A stretch of DNA of 64,000 nt from Azospirillaceae bacterium. GTDB lineage: Bacteria; Pseudomonadota; Alphaproteobacteria; Azospirillales; Azospirillaceae. The DNA is taken from positions 1 to 64,000 of the forward strand of contig JARLIO010000059.1 of NCBI GenBank assembly GCA_031291675.1. Direction: 5' to 3'. The notes beneath the pieces were generated by a model. That model had not been told where the DNA came from and searched no databases. It was given only the letters and a program-made list of their open reading frames with translations. Below are positions 42,360 to 50,721 of the stretch, piece after piece (within the stretch, counting starts at the first letter, position 1; every line of letters starts with the position of its first letter). The translations under genes and the position numbers were made by a program.

Positions 42360-43658
42360 ATGTCAAAACATGCAGCATTCTACAACAGCCTCATCTTCAA
42401 GATGATCATCGCCGTCGTCCTTGGGGCCATCGTCGGGTATGAATTCCCCAAATTCGGAGAATCATTAAATCCGTTAGCCGGCGGTTTCATTAAATTGATC
42501 AAGATGATTGTCGTGCTGTTGATTTTCACGACGGTCACTGTCGGCGTCGCCAAATTGGGCGACGTTAAAAAGGTTGGCCGTATCGGCATCAAATCATTGG
42601 TCTATTTCGAAATCGTCAGCACGATCGCCCTGGGATTCGGGCTGTTGATGGTCAATCTGTTCAAGCCCGGCGTGGGCATGAACATCAATCCGGCCCAGCT
42701 GGATGCCAATCTGGTTTCCGGCTATGCCACCAATGCCAAGGCGCTCAACGCGGTCGATTTTATCCTTAACATCATCCCGTCGAGCGCGGTGAATGCTTTT
42801 GCGCAAGGCAACATTCTCCAGGTCCTGCTGTTTGCCTTGTTTGTCGGCTTTGCGCTGCTGCATATGGGCAAACGGGCCGAACCGCTTCTCGATACCATCG
42901 AGCGCTGGTCGGAGGTCATCTTCGTTATTGTCGGTGCCATCATGAAGCTGGCTCCGTTGGCGGTCTTCGGCGCGGTCGGCTACACCATCGGCAAGTTCGG
43001 CGTTGCCTCGCTGATTTCACTCGGCAAACTCGTTGCGCTGTTCTACCTGACCAATGTCCTCTTCATCGTCGCGATCCTGGGCCTGATCGCCTACGCCTCT
43101 GGCTTCAATCTGTGGCGCTTCACCAAATATCTCAGCGAAGAACTGATCCTGGTCTTTTGCACGGCCTCGTCCGAAGCCGCGTTGCCCCGTCTGATCCGCA
43201 AGCTGGAGAATATCGGCTGTTCGGTGCCCGTGGTCGGCTTCGTCGTTCCCACGGGGTATTCATTCAATCTCGACGGTTCGTATATCTACCTGTCGATGGG
43301 GGCGATTTTCATCGCCCAGGCAACCAACGTCGATTTGTCGATGAGCCAGGAACTGGCGCTGCTGGGCATCTTCCTGCTGACATCGAAAGGCGTGGCCGGG
43401 GTCACCGCCGGTGGTTTCGTTGTTCTGGCCGGTACCCTGACGATTTTCCCCGATATCCCGCTGGTCGGTCTGGGCTTGTTGCTGGGGATTGAACGCTTCA
43501 TGGATTCGATGCGGACGGCAACCAATCTGCTGGGCAATGGCGTCGCCACCATGGTCATCGCCAAATGGGAAGGACAGCGTGACGATCGCCGGATGACTCT
43601 GGTTCTTGACGGCAACACCCGTGAACCGATCCCCACCGGCACAGTGGTTAATCTCTGA
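42360..43658 (+). CDS. Dicarboxylate/amino acid:cation symporter (DctA/GltP family)
   Basis: A 432-residue DAACS family transporter with eight helices and two re-entrant loops. Visible: FIKLIKMIVVLLIFTTVTVG near residue 45, the serine-rich loop LILVFCTASSEAALPRLIRK near 265, PTGYSFNLDGSYIYLSMGAIFIAQ near 305, and GVTAGGFVVLAGTL then the substrate-site region MDSMRTATNLLGNGVATMVIAKWEG. It imports C4-dicarboxylates or Asp/Glu with cations. Position after asparaginase and aspartase, and before a DctB/DctD-like pair, fits aspartate or fumarate. It is probably co-transcribed with aspA. Confidence 0.92.
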   Translation: MSKHAAFYNSLIFKMIIAVVLGAIVGYEFPKFGESLNPLAGGFIKLIKMIVVLLIFTTVTVGVAKLGDVKKVGRIGIKSLVYFEIVSTIALGFGLLMVNLFKPGVGMNINPAQLDANLVSGYATNAKALNAVDFILNIIPSSAVNAFAQGNILQVLLFALFVGFALLHMGKRAEPLLDTIERWSEVIFVIVGAIMKLAPLAVFGAVGYTIGKFGVASLISLGKLVALFYLTNVLFIVAILGLIAYASGFNLWRFTKYLSEELILVFCTASSEAALPRLIRKLENIGCSVPVVGFVVPTGYSFNLDGSYIYLSMGAIFIAQATNVDLSMSQELALLGIFLLTSKGVAGVTAGGFVVLAGTLTIFPDIPLVGLGLLLGIERFMDSMRTATNLLGNGVATMVIAKWEGQRDDRRMTLVLDGNTREPIPTGTVVNL

Positions 43659-43824
43659 TACGCGTGGCTTTGGTCTTTTCCCCGTCAGGAAACCTTTTGC
43701 CTGCCGCGAGGGAAAGGCCGGAGCGGGCAAGGGGAAAGATCGGCAAAGCCCGGCTTCGTATGGCTTGTCCTTCTGTTATCATGGCTTCCGGTTCTCCCCT
43801 GTGACCAAACGATTCTCTGGAATC

Positions 43825-45705
43825 ATGTCCCCGATCCGCCGAGTTCGCACCCTTGCCCCGCTGCTGATTGGCCTGTTCATTCTCGCGGCGGCGGCGGGCT
43901 CTGCGGGCTATCATCTGAGCCTGTCGATGGGATTGGCCGCATTGCAAGCGACCGGTCGCCATCGGCTGGATCTTTATACCACAAGCCTTGAACGTGAAAT
44001 CGACAAATACGCTTATTTTCCGGCCACTCTGGGGCTGGAACGGGATGTCATCAAACTTCTGAGCGGACCCGGTACGGTTGCCATGGTCGAACCGGTCAAC
44101 AGCTACCTGGAACAACTCAATCAACGCGCCGGGACCCTGGCGATCTATGTTCTGGATCGGCGCGGGGTGGTCCTGGCTTCCAGCAACTGGCGGCAATCCG
44201 ACAGCTTCATGGGCGAAGATCTGTCCTATCGGCCCTATTTCAAGGACGCCGTCAACCGAGGTTCCGGACGATTCTTCGGCATCGGCACAACGCGGGGTGA
44301 GCCCGGCTATTATCTGTCCTCGGCCCTTATCAGCGGCAGTGATCTGGTGGGCGTCGCCGTCGTCAAGGTCAGTCTGGAGCAACTGGAAAAATCGTGGGAT
44401 CTCGTCGAGGCGCCGGCGCTGGTTGCGGACGAAAACGGTGTGGTGATCCTGGCCTCGGTCCCGACGTGGAAATTTACCACAGTCCGGCGGCTCGACGACA
44501 AGACCCGCCGTCTTTTTGACCAGACTCAACAATATAACCGGCGCGCTTTGTTGCCACTGGAGGTCCAGCAAAACCGCCGTCTCAGCGATACCGCCAGTCT
44601 GGTGCATCTGTCAGGCAGCGGAGCCGACCCGGCATCCGTGTTTCCGGTCTCCGGCCAGTTTCTCGCCCAAACCCAGCCTCTGCCGGGAATGATGTGGAAT
44701 CTGACCGTGTTTTCCCATCGGGAACAGATCGACAGCATGGCCTGGAGCCACGCCGCCCTGGCCGCGATCGGCAGCGCATTTCTGGCGATCCTGCTGGTCC
44801 TGGTGAACCAGCGAAATCGCCATCAGCGTGATCAGCTGGCCGCGCGCGAAGCCTTGCAACGGGCCCATGATGACCTGGAACGCAAGGTGGAAGAACGCAC
44901 CGCCGACCTGTCAGCCACCAATGCCCGCCTTCAGGAAGAGGTGATCGAGCGAATTCGCGCGGAACGCACCTTGCGGGCCGCGCAGGACGAGCTGGTGCAA
45001 GCGGGCAAGCTGGCGGTGATCGGCCAGTTGTTGGCCGGCATCGCGCACGAGTTGAACCAGCCTTTGGCCGCGATGCGGACCTTATCCGGCAACACGGTGA
45101 AATTCCTTCAACGCGGCGACGTCGAAACGGCCCGCCTGAATCTGGGCCGGATCGACCAATTGGTCGATAGCATGGGAACCTTGACCGGCCAGCTCAAATC
45201 TTTCTCGCGAAAGTCGTCGGGCCGGCCGCGCCCGGTCCCGGTGCGTCGCGCTATTGACAATGCGCTGGCGTTGCTCAATCAAAGAATGCACCGTGCGAAC
45301 ATCAAAGCGCGTATCGAGATGCCCGATGCCGGGCTTTGGGCCTTGTGCGATCCCAATCGTCTGGAACAGGTGCTGGTCAATCTGATTGCCAACGCCCTTG
45401 ACGCCATGGAGGGCTGTTCGGATCCGGCGCTGGAACTGCGCGGCGAACGCGATGGCGAACGGGTTCGCATCAAGGTGCGCGATCATGGTCCCGGTCTGGC
45501 CGATGATGTCAGAAGCCACCTGTTTGAACCCTTTTTCACCACCAAGGACGCCGGCGGCCTCGGGCTCGGACTTGTCATCTCGTCAGGGATCGTCCGCGAT
45601 TTCGGCGGCACGCTCGCCGGCGACAACGATCCTCAGGGCGGCGCGGTGTTCACCCTGGACATTCCGCTCTCGCCGGATGGAGAAGACGAATGCCGGAAGA
45701 GATGA
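43825..45705 (+). CDS. DctB-like sensor histidine kinase
   Basis: A 626-residue membrane kinase. Two helices (about 12-35 and 310-330) enclose a periplasmic tandem-Cache domain with GTLAIYVLDRRGVVLASSNW, SYRPYFKDAVNRGSGRFFGI, GEPGYYLSSAL and LVADENGVVILAS, as in DctB. A coiled-coil linker follows, then the phospho-acceptor His408 in GQLLAGIAHELNQPLAAMRT, and the ATPase motifs LIANALDAME, DHGPGLADDV and FEPFFTTKDAGGLGLGL. The ligand is probably aspartate, asparagine or a C4-dicarboxylate. ATG 43825 is preferred; GTG 43801 is possible. It overlaps the regulator gene by 16 bases. Confidence 0.92.
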   Translation: MSPIRRVRTLAPLLIGLFILAAAAGSAGYHLSLSMGLAALQATGRHRLDLYTTSLEREIDKYAYFPATLGLERDVIKLLSGPGTVAMVEPVNSYLEQLNQRAGTLAIYVLDRRGVVLASSNWRQSDSFMGEDLSYRPYFKDAVNRGSGRFFGIGTTRGEPGYYLSSALISGSDLVGVAVVKVSLEQLEKSWDLVEAPALVADENGVVILASVPTWKFTTVRRLDDKTRRLFDQTQQYNRRALLPLEVQQNRRLSDTASLVHLSGSGADPASVFPVSGQFLAQTQPLPGMMWNLTVFSHREQIDSMAWSHAALAAIGSAFLAILLVLVNQRNRHQRDQLAAREALQRAHDDLERKVEERTADLSATNARLQEEVIERIRAERTLRAAQDELVQAGKLAVIGQLLAGIAHELNQPLAAMRTLSGNTVKFLQRGDVETARLNLGRIDQLVDSMGTLTGQLKSFSRKSSGRPRPVPVRRAIDNALALLNQRMHRANIKARIEMPDAGLWALCDPNRLEQVLVNLIANALDAMEGCSDPALELRGERDGERVRIKVRDHGPGLADDVRSHLFEPFFTTKDAGGLGLGLVISSGIVRDFGGTLAGDNDPQGGAVFTLDIPLSPDGEDECRKR

Positions 45706-47033
45706 AGGTCCTGATCGTCGAGGACGATCCCAACGTTCTCTTTGGCTGCGAGCAGGCGCTTCAGTTGGAGGGGATCCTCACCAAAGGCGTCGACACGGCC
45801 GAAAAGGCCCGCCGTCTGGTGTCGGTGAATTTTCCCGGCATCGTCGTCAGTGACATTTGCCTGCCCGGCGTTGACGGCATGGTCCTGCTGGGTCAATTGC
45901 GGGCCATGGACCCCGATTTGCCGGTGGTCCTGATCACCGGGCATGGCGATATATCGCTGGCGGTCCAGGCGATGAAGAGCGGCGCTCATGACTTCATCGA
46001 AAAGCCGTTCGATCCCGACTATCTGGTCGAGGTGGTACGCCGCGCGCTCGACAAACGCAGACTGATTCTGGAAGTCCGCGATCTGCGTGAAAAGCTGCTC
46101 AACCGCCAGAGCATCGACGCGCGAATTCTCGGCAACTCCCCGGCGATCGAGCGGGTCCGCCGGCTGATCGTCGATCTGGGCAGTTCGGCCGTCGATGTCC
46201 TGATCCAGGGCGAGACCGGCGCCGGCAAAGAACTGGCGGCCCGCTGCCTGCACGACGCCAGCCCGCGGCGCAACGGAAACTTTGTGGCGATCAATTGCGG
46301 CGGCCTGCCCGAAACCTTGTTTGACAGCGAAATCTTCGGCCATGAGGCCGGGGCTTTCACCGGTGCCGGCAAACGCCGGATCGGCAAGTTCGAGCATGCC
46401 AGCGGCGGTACGCTGTTTCTCGATGAAATCGAATCCATGCCCCTGGCGATGCAGGTCAAGATGCTGCGGGTCCTGCAGGAAAGAACGCTGGAGCGGCTGG
46501 GCTCCAACACCCCGATTGCGGTGGATTGCCGGGTCGTTGCCGCCACCAAGGTCGATCTGCGCGAATTGATCGATCGCGGGCAATTCCGCGCCGATCTCTA
46601 TTACCGGCTGAACGTCGTCACGCTTCCGTTGCCGCCGCTGCGCGACCGGCGGGAGGATACGCCGCTGCTGTTCGAGCATTTTTGCATGCTGGCCGCCGCC
46701 CGTCACCAGCGGGAAATCCCGAGTGCCGACGCCGGACGGATCCGGCAGTTGATGGCCTATGACTGGCCCGGCAATGTGCGGGAGCTGCGCAATGTCGCCG
46801 ATCGCTGCGTCCTCGGCATCGAAAGTGGCTTTCCGCCCTTCGGCACACCGGCCCTGCCCGGACCGCGCCCATTTGCCGAGACCGTCGAAACCTTCGAGCG
46901 GTCACTGATCGCTGATGCCTTGCGGCGAAGCCGCGGCAACCTGACACGGACCAGCGAGGATCTGCAATTGGCGAAAACCACGCTCTACGACAAGATTCGT
47001 AAATACGATCTGTTGGCCGAGGTCGCCCGATAG
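45690..47033 (+). CDS. NtrC-family response regulator (DctD/AauR-like), sigma-54 activator
   Basis: A 447-residue regulator: receiver domain (1-120) with KVLIVEDDPN and phospho-acceptor Asp55 in VVSDICLPGVDGM; AAA+ domain with Walker A QGETGAGKEL near residue 171, an intact sigma-54 contact loop in GHEAGAFTGAGKRR, and TLFLDEIESMP; a C-terminal Fis-type helix-turn-helix NLTRTSEDLQLAKTTLYDKI. ATG 45690 has GGAG seven bases upstream; ATG 45702 (ATGA overlap with the kinase stop) is the alternative. With the upstream kinase it should drive the sigma-54 promoters before ansB and aspA, as AauRS does in Pseudomonas. Confidence 0.93.
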   Translation: MPEEMKVLIVEDDPNVLFGCEQALQLEGILTKGVDTAEKARRLVSVNFPGIVVSDICLPGVDGMVLLGQLRAMDPDLPVVLITGHGDISLAVQAMKSGAHDFIEKPFDPDYLVEVVRRALDKRRLILEVRDLREKLLNRQSIDARILGNSPAIERVRRLIVDLGSSAVDVLIQGETGAGKELAARCLHDASPRRNGNFVAINCGGLPETLFDSEIFGHEAGAFTGAGKRRIGKFEHASGGTLFLDEIESMPLAMQVKMLRVLQERTLERLGSNTPIAVDCRVVAATKVDLRELIDRGQFRADLYYRLNVVTLPLPPLRDRREDTPLLFEHFCMLAAARHQREIPSADAGRIRQLMAYDWPGNVRELRNVADRCVLGIESGFPPFGTPALPGPRPFAETVETFERSLIADALRRSRGNLTRTSEDLQLAKTTLYDKIRKYDLLAEVAR

Positions 47034-47040
47034 CGGCCGG

Positions 47041-47117
47041 ATCGAAAAGCTGAGTGCCTATCCCGGGTCCGGCAATCTGCGCCCGTACGCCAAGGCCCAG
47101 CGCACCGCCAGCGCCAT
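47041..47117 (+). pseudogene. Short duplicated remnant of an acoR-like gene
   Basis: These 77 bases match 38531-38607 inside the acoR gene at 65 positions (about 84%). The implied peptide IEKLSAYPGSGNLRPYAKAQ corresponds to IEKLSTYPWPGNLRQYANVL of the activator. It has no start, no Walker motifs and no downstream helix-turn-helix, so it is a fragment left from a duplication or a lost paralogue next to the response-regulator gene. Confidence 0.75.
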
Positions 47118-47277
47118 CTGCAGGACCTCACCCGGCCGGTAATCAACGCCGCAGGGAAGCTGACCCGCGCCCCACGGCAAAAGCCCGCGACACGGCGCTG
47201 CAAATTCCGCTGGCCCTTCCGTTATGTTTGTCCGAATATAGCGATATTCGACAGCAATCGGGGGAAGGAGCCGCGCC

Positions 47278-48567
47278 GTGGCATTATCGGGATTGGTACG
47301 GGTCCAGCAACGATCCACCGACGAAGCGCCCTTCGTGCCATCCTTCGGTGCCGGCCCCAGCGCCGAGGAACTGACCGCTTTGCTCGAGGCCCCGGCGCGC
47401 CGGCGCACAAGGCTGTGCGATTTGTCCCCTAACCTGCACTGCTCGATCGTCGGCACCTGCCTGTCGACCGGGGAACTGCGTTCGATCGTGGCCAAGGCCA
47501 TGGGCCGGGATGTCAAGACCCTGACCGACCACGAGATCCATGGCGAAGGCGTGCTGCTGGCCCAGCGGCGCGATCCGATGGGCAAGCTGTTGCACAAGGC
47601 GCTCGACAAGCGTCACCAGCTAGCCATCAACCAGTTTGCCCGGGCGACCACCGCCGACGCGGTCGCCGCACTCTGGGCCGCGGCCAAGCGCGCCGGCGAG
47701 ATTCCCGGCGGCTATTGGGCCGTACTCAGCCACCCGGCGACGACCGAGGCGGTTGCGCAGGCGGCTTTCGCCGATGTGCACATGCTGTCGCATCTGGTCG
47801 GCGCCGCCAACCGCGCCGATATCCGCCGCCTCGCCGCGCTGGAACAGGAACGGGCGGCACTGGAACAAAGGCTCGAGGCGGCCCAAAGCGAGCTGCAAAC
47901 CGCCCGGACCACGATCCGGGCGCTGGAGACCACGCTGGCCGAAGCCGCAGCGGGCCGCGCGACCAAGGCGACCCAAGCGACGCCGGACGCCGCCGAGACC
48001 GGTTTGCTGCGTCAACGGATCCTTGAGCTGGAGGATCGATTGCGCGTGGAAACGGCGCGCCGCTGCCGCGCCGAGGATCTGGCCGGGCCGATCCGCCAAA
48101 GCGAAGCCGCGGCGGAGGAAGCGCGCAAGGCCGCGGAGGATCGCGCCGCCGCCCTGGCCCAGGAACTGGCCGCGCTGGAGGCGCAATGGCACAGCGACGC
48201 CGACGCCCCCGGGGCACAGGTCGAGACCCGATGCCTGCCCGTCGGGGTGTCCACCCTGCTCTATGTCGGCGGCCGGCCCAATCAGGTCCATCGGCTGCGC
48301 GATTTCGCCGCGCGGGCCGGGATGACCCTGCTGCATCATGATGGCGGTTTCGAGGACCGCCCGGGATTGCTCGCCGGCCTGGTCAGCCGTGCCGATGTCG
48401 CCTGCTTTCCCGTCGACTGCGTCAGTCATGATGCCGTCGCCGCCGTCAAGCGCTTCTGTCGTCAGGCCGCCAAGCCCTATCTGCCGCTGCGCAGCGTCGG
48501 CCTGGGCTCGTTCATGGCCGGTTTGGCCCGGCTGGCGACGCGGCCGCCGGACGGGCCCGAAAGCTGA
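47278..48567 (+). CDS. DUF2325 domain protein with central coiled coil
   Basis: A 429-residue protein. The N-terminal half is helical with three cysteines near residues 47-60 (LCDLSPNLHCSIVGTC). A long Ala/Glu/Arg-rich coiled coil covers about 175-310 (ALEQERAALEQRLEAAQSEL and following). The C-terminal DUF2325 domain reads STLLYVGGRPNQVHRLRDFA, DRPGLLAGLVSRADVACFPV and SVGLGSFMAGL. DUF2325 is uncharacterised; it has a Rossmann-like pattern. GTG 47278 has AAGGAG eight bases upstream. The stop overlaps the next ATG, so it is translationally coupled to a radical-SAM-like protein. Confidence 0.85.
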   Translation: MALSGLVRVQQRSTDEAPFVPSFGAGPSAEELTALLEAPARRRTRLCDLSPNLHCSIVGTCLSTGELRSIVAKAMGRDVKTLTDHEIHGEGVLLAQRRDPMGKLLHKALDKRHQLAINQFARATTADAVAALWAAAKRAGEIPGGYWAVLSHPATTEAVAQAAFADVHMLSHLVGAANRADIRRLAALEQERAALEQRLEAAQSELQTARTTIRALETTLAEAAAGRATKATQATPDAAETGLLRQRILELEDRLRVETARRCRAEDLAGPIRQSEAAAEEARKAAEDRAAALAQELAALEAQWHSDADAPGAQVETRCLPVGVSTLLYVGGRPNQVHRLRDFAARAGMTLLHHDGGFEDRPGLLAGLVSRADVACFPVDCVSHDAVAAVKRFCRQAAKPYLPLRSVGLGSFMAGLARLATRPPDGPES

Positions 48568-49403
48568 TGACCGCGCTCCGGTCCCGGCCACTTGGCGACG
48601 CGCGGATACCACGGTCCGCGCCGGTGATCCCTCTTGACCGGCTGCGGACCCTGTGGGTCGACACCGGGACGGCGCCCGCCGATACCGATGACGCGGCCAC
48701 CGACGCCGATGATGGCCTGGCCTATTTCCGACTGCGGGATCTCGAACCCTATCTCACGGAAATCGAACAGGAACAGCTCGGCACCGAGGAGGTGCGCTTT
48801 GTCGGCGGCGCCCCCTTCCGCAACCCCCAACTGCTGCCGATGCTGGCGGCCTGCATCGACCGCGACTTGCAGGTCACGGTCAGCCTGGACGATATCGGTA
48901 CCCTCACCCGGCACGCCGGATCACTTCTCGAATTCGGCCTGTGGCACGCCGACGCCCTGACGATCACGCTCAGCCTGCCGCACTATTCGCAGGCGGGATA
49001 CGAGGCCCGCCGGGGGCCCGGAAGCTGGCAACCCCTGCTGGACGCCCTGACCTGGCTGGCCTGTCACGGCTTTCGGCTGAGCATCACCGGTGATCGGTGG
49101 CAGGAGACACGGGAGGTCGCGCGGCGCGGCTTCGCCGCCTTGTTCCGGGCGCTCGACGTCCCGGTCGATGTCGAAGATCCGCAGCAGTTCCTGTGGGCAC
49201 CGGATCGCCACAGCCGCGGCCCGGTTCCGACCTGCCGCTGTGGCCGCGCCGTCGCCCGGCGCTGGGACAGCGGCCAGCGCGTCGTCCGCGCCTGCCCGTT
49301 CCTGCCGACCGGCCAGGCGGTGGAATTCGGCGCCGGACTGCGCAGCGCCCAGGCACCGGTAAGGCTGGACCGGCCGGGCTGCGCCGGCTGTTTCCCGCCC
49401 TGA
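48567..49403 (+). CDS. Radical-SAM-like protein lacking the [4Fe-4S] cysteine motif (pseudoenzyme)
   Basis: A 278-residue protein resembling radical SAM enzymes of the LRTLWVNTGT-type. It keeps PLDRLRTLWVDTGT (22-35), a GG-x-P-F loop as VRFVGGAPFRNPQLLPML (76-93), and the repeated beta/alpha pattern. The region where CxxxCxxC should stand (36-50) is APADTDDAATDADDG, without any cysteine, and the conserved Glu of GGEPF is Ala. C-terminal cysteines TCRCG, RACPF and GCAGC remain and may bind metal. So classical radical chemistry is not expected. ATG overlaps the DUF2325 stop (TGATG). Confidence 0.72.
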   Translation: MTALRSRPLGDARIPRSAPVIPLDRLRTLWVDTGTAPADTDDAATDADDGLAYFRLRDLEPYLTEIEQEQLGTEEVRFVGGAPFRNPQLLPMLAACIDRDLQVTVSLDDIGTLTRHAGSLLEFGLWHADALTITLSLPHYSQAGYEARRGPGSWQPLLDALTWLACHGFRLSITGDRWQETREVARRGFAALFRALDVPVDVEDPQQFLWAPDRHSRGPVPTCRCGRAVARRWDSGQRVVRACPFLPTGQAVEFGAGLRSAQAPVRLDRPGCAGCFPP

Positions 49404-49419
49404 CCGCCCGCGCCGGACC

Positions 49420-50625
49420 TCAGACCACCGCCGCCGGCTGGGTCCGCGGCAGGGTCAGGCTGAACAGCAGCGCCACGATCAGCATGGTCCCCGACCACCA
49501 AGTCTGCCAGATGCCGTAGCTGGTCCAGACCATGCCCAGGAACCCGGCGATCACCGCGACACCGCACTCCCGCTGTGGCGACGGCAGGCGGCCGACGCGA
49601 TACCAGACCAGCAGACTGAACCCCAGGGCCAGGGCGGCGCCGACGGCACCGAGTTCGAGCCACACCTGCAAATAGGCATCGTGGGGATGGACCGGCATGA
49701 CCTGCGCCTGTTCCCAGGGCAGCAGCGTCACGACCTCGTGAACCCCCGGCAATGTCCGCGAACCGTCGAGCCCCCAGCCCAGCCAGGGCCGTTCCAGGGC
49801 GCGATGCGCGGCAAAGCTCCAGATCTCGGCCCGATGACGCATCGACATCGTGATATCGGGATCGGTGCGCAGCCCCAGCGCCTGAAACGACAGCGCGATG
49901 GGCAGAGCGGCAACGAAGACGATGACGATCACCGCCCCCAGCCCACGCCAGGCCAGCCGCGGCCGCACCAGCATCGCCGCGCACGCCGCCAGCGCCAATG
50001 TCGAGCCCAGCTTGGCTGATTTGCTCTCGGCGCCGATCTGCACCAGCCACAGCGCCACCGGCAACACCGCCGCCAGCCAGCGCCAGCCCCGGTGCCACGC
50101 CAGCGCCACCGCAACCCACACCAGGGCCGAGAGCACGACCATGTTGCGGTCGATCAGCACCAGATTATCGAAATCATTGGCTTTGAGCCGGAGCGCGTAA
50201 TGCACCAGCAGATGGTCGTAGACATTGAGCGCGGTCACCAGGGCCGCGACCCCGACCCCGGCCAGGAACGCGCTGCCGACCATCCGGCGCTGCCAATCGC
50301 TGGTGTCACGGGCCACCCCGAGAAACCACACCGCCGGGATGAAGGTGTAGCTGAGCTGCCAGGCCTGGGTCCAGGCGCCGCGCGGCGTCGCCGCCCACAA
50401 GGTCGAGGCCCAGCCCCAGCCCAGGAACACCAGCATCAGCCCCATCAGCACGGGATCGGGCCGGGACCAGTAGCCATCACGCCAGCGCGCCACCGCGATC
50501 CCCAGCACCGAGGCCACGATCAACAGCGGCGCCTCGCCCACCGGGGCCGTCGCGGCGATCACCGGGGCCAGAAAGGCGAAAGCCGCCAGCACATCATCGA
50601 GCAGCCGATCAGGCGTAACACGCAT
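49420..50625 (-). CDS. O-antigen ligase family membrane protein
   Basis: A 401-residue polytopic membrane protein with about ten helices. The Wzy_C/O-antigen-ligase region includes RPWLGWGLDGSRTLPGVHEV, PVHPHDAYLQVWLELGAVGAA with the conserved His in the large periplasmic loop, and membrane segments such as LAWRGLGAVIVIVFVAALPI. Members join polysaccharide chains to lipid A core or polymerise them in the periplasm; which applies here is unclear. It is a single gene, convergent with the radical-SAM-like gene and 96 bp from aguA. ATG 50625 is the first start with membrane homology. Confidence 0.85.
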   Translation of the reverse strand: MRVTPDRLLDDVLAAFAFLAPVIAATAPVGEAPLLIVASVLGIAVARWRDGYWSRPDPVLMGLMLVFLGWGWASTLWAATPRGAWTQAWQLSYTFIPAVWFLGVARDTSDWQRRMVGSAFLAGVGVAALVTALNVYDHLLVHYALRLKANDFDNLVLIDRNMVVLSALVWVAVALAWHRGWRWLAAVLPVALWLVQIGAESKSAKLGSTLALAACAAMLVRPRLAWRGLGAVIVIVFVAALPIALSFQALGLRTDPDITMSMRHRAEIWSFAAHRALERPWLGWGLDGSRTLPGVHEVVTLLPWEQAQVMPVHPHDAYLQVWLELGAVGAALALGFSLLVWYRVGRLPSPQRECGVAVIAGFLGMVWTSYGIWQTWWSGTMLIVALLFSLTLPRTQPAAVV

Positions 50626-50721
50626 TACCAGGACCCTTCACCGACACCGCCACCATCAACCGCCGGCATCAATAGCCAATTCGCACCCCGGCAACCACTG
50701 AAACCGGCATCCGGGTGCCGG

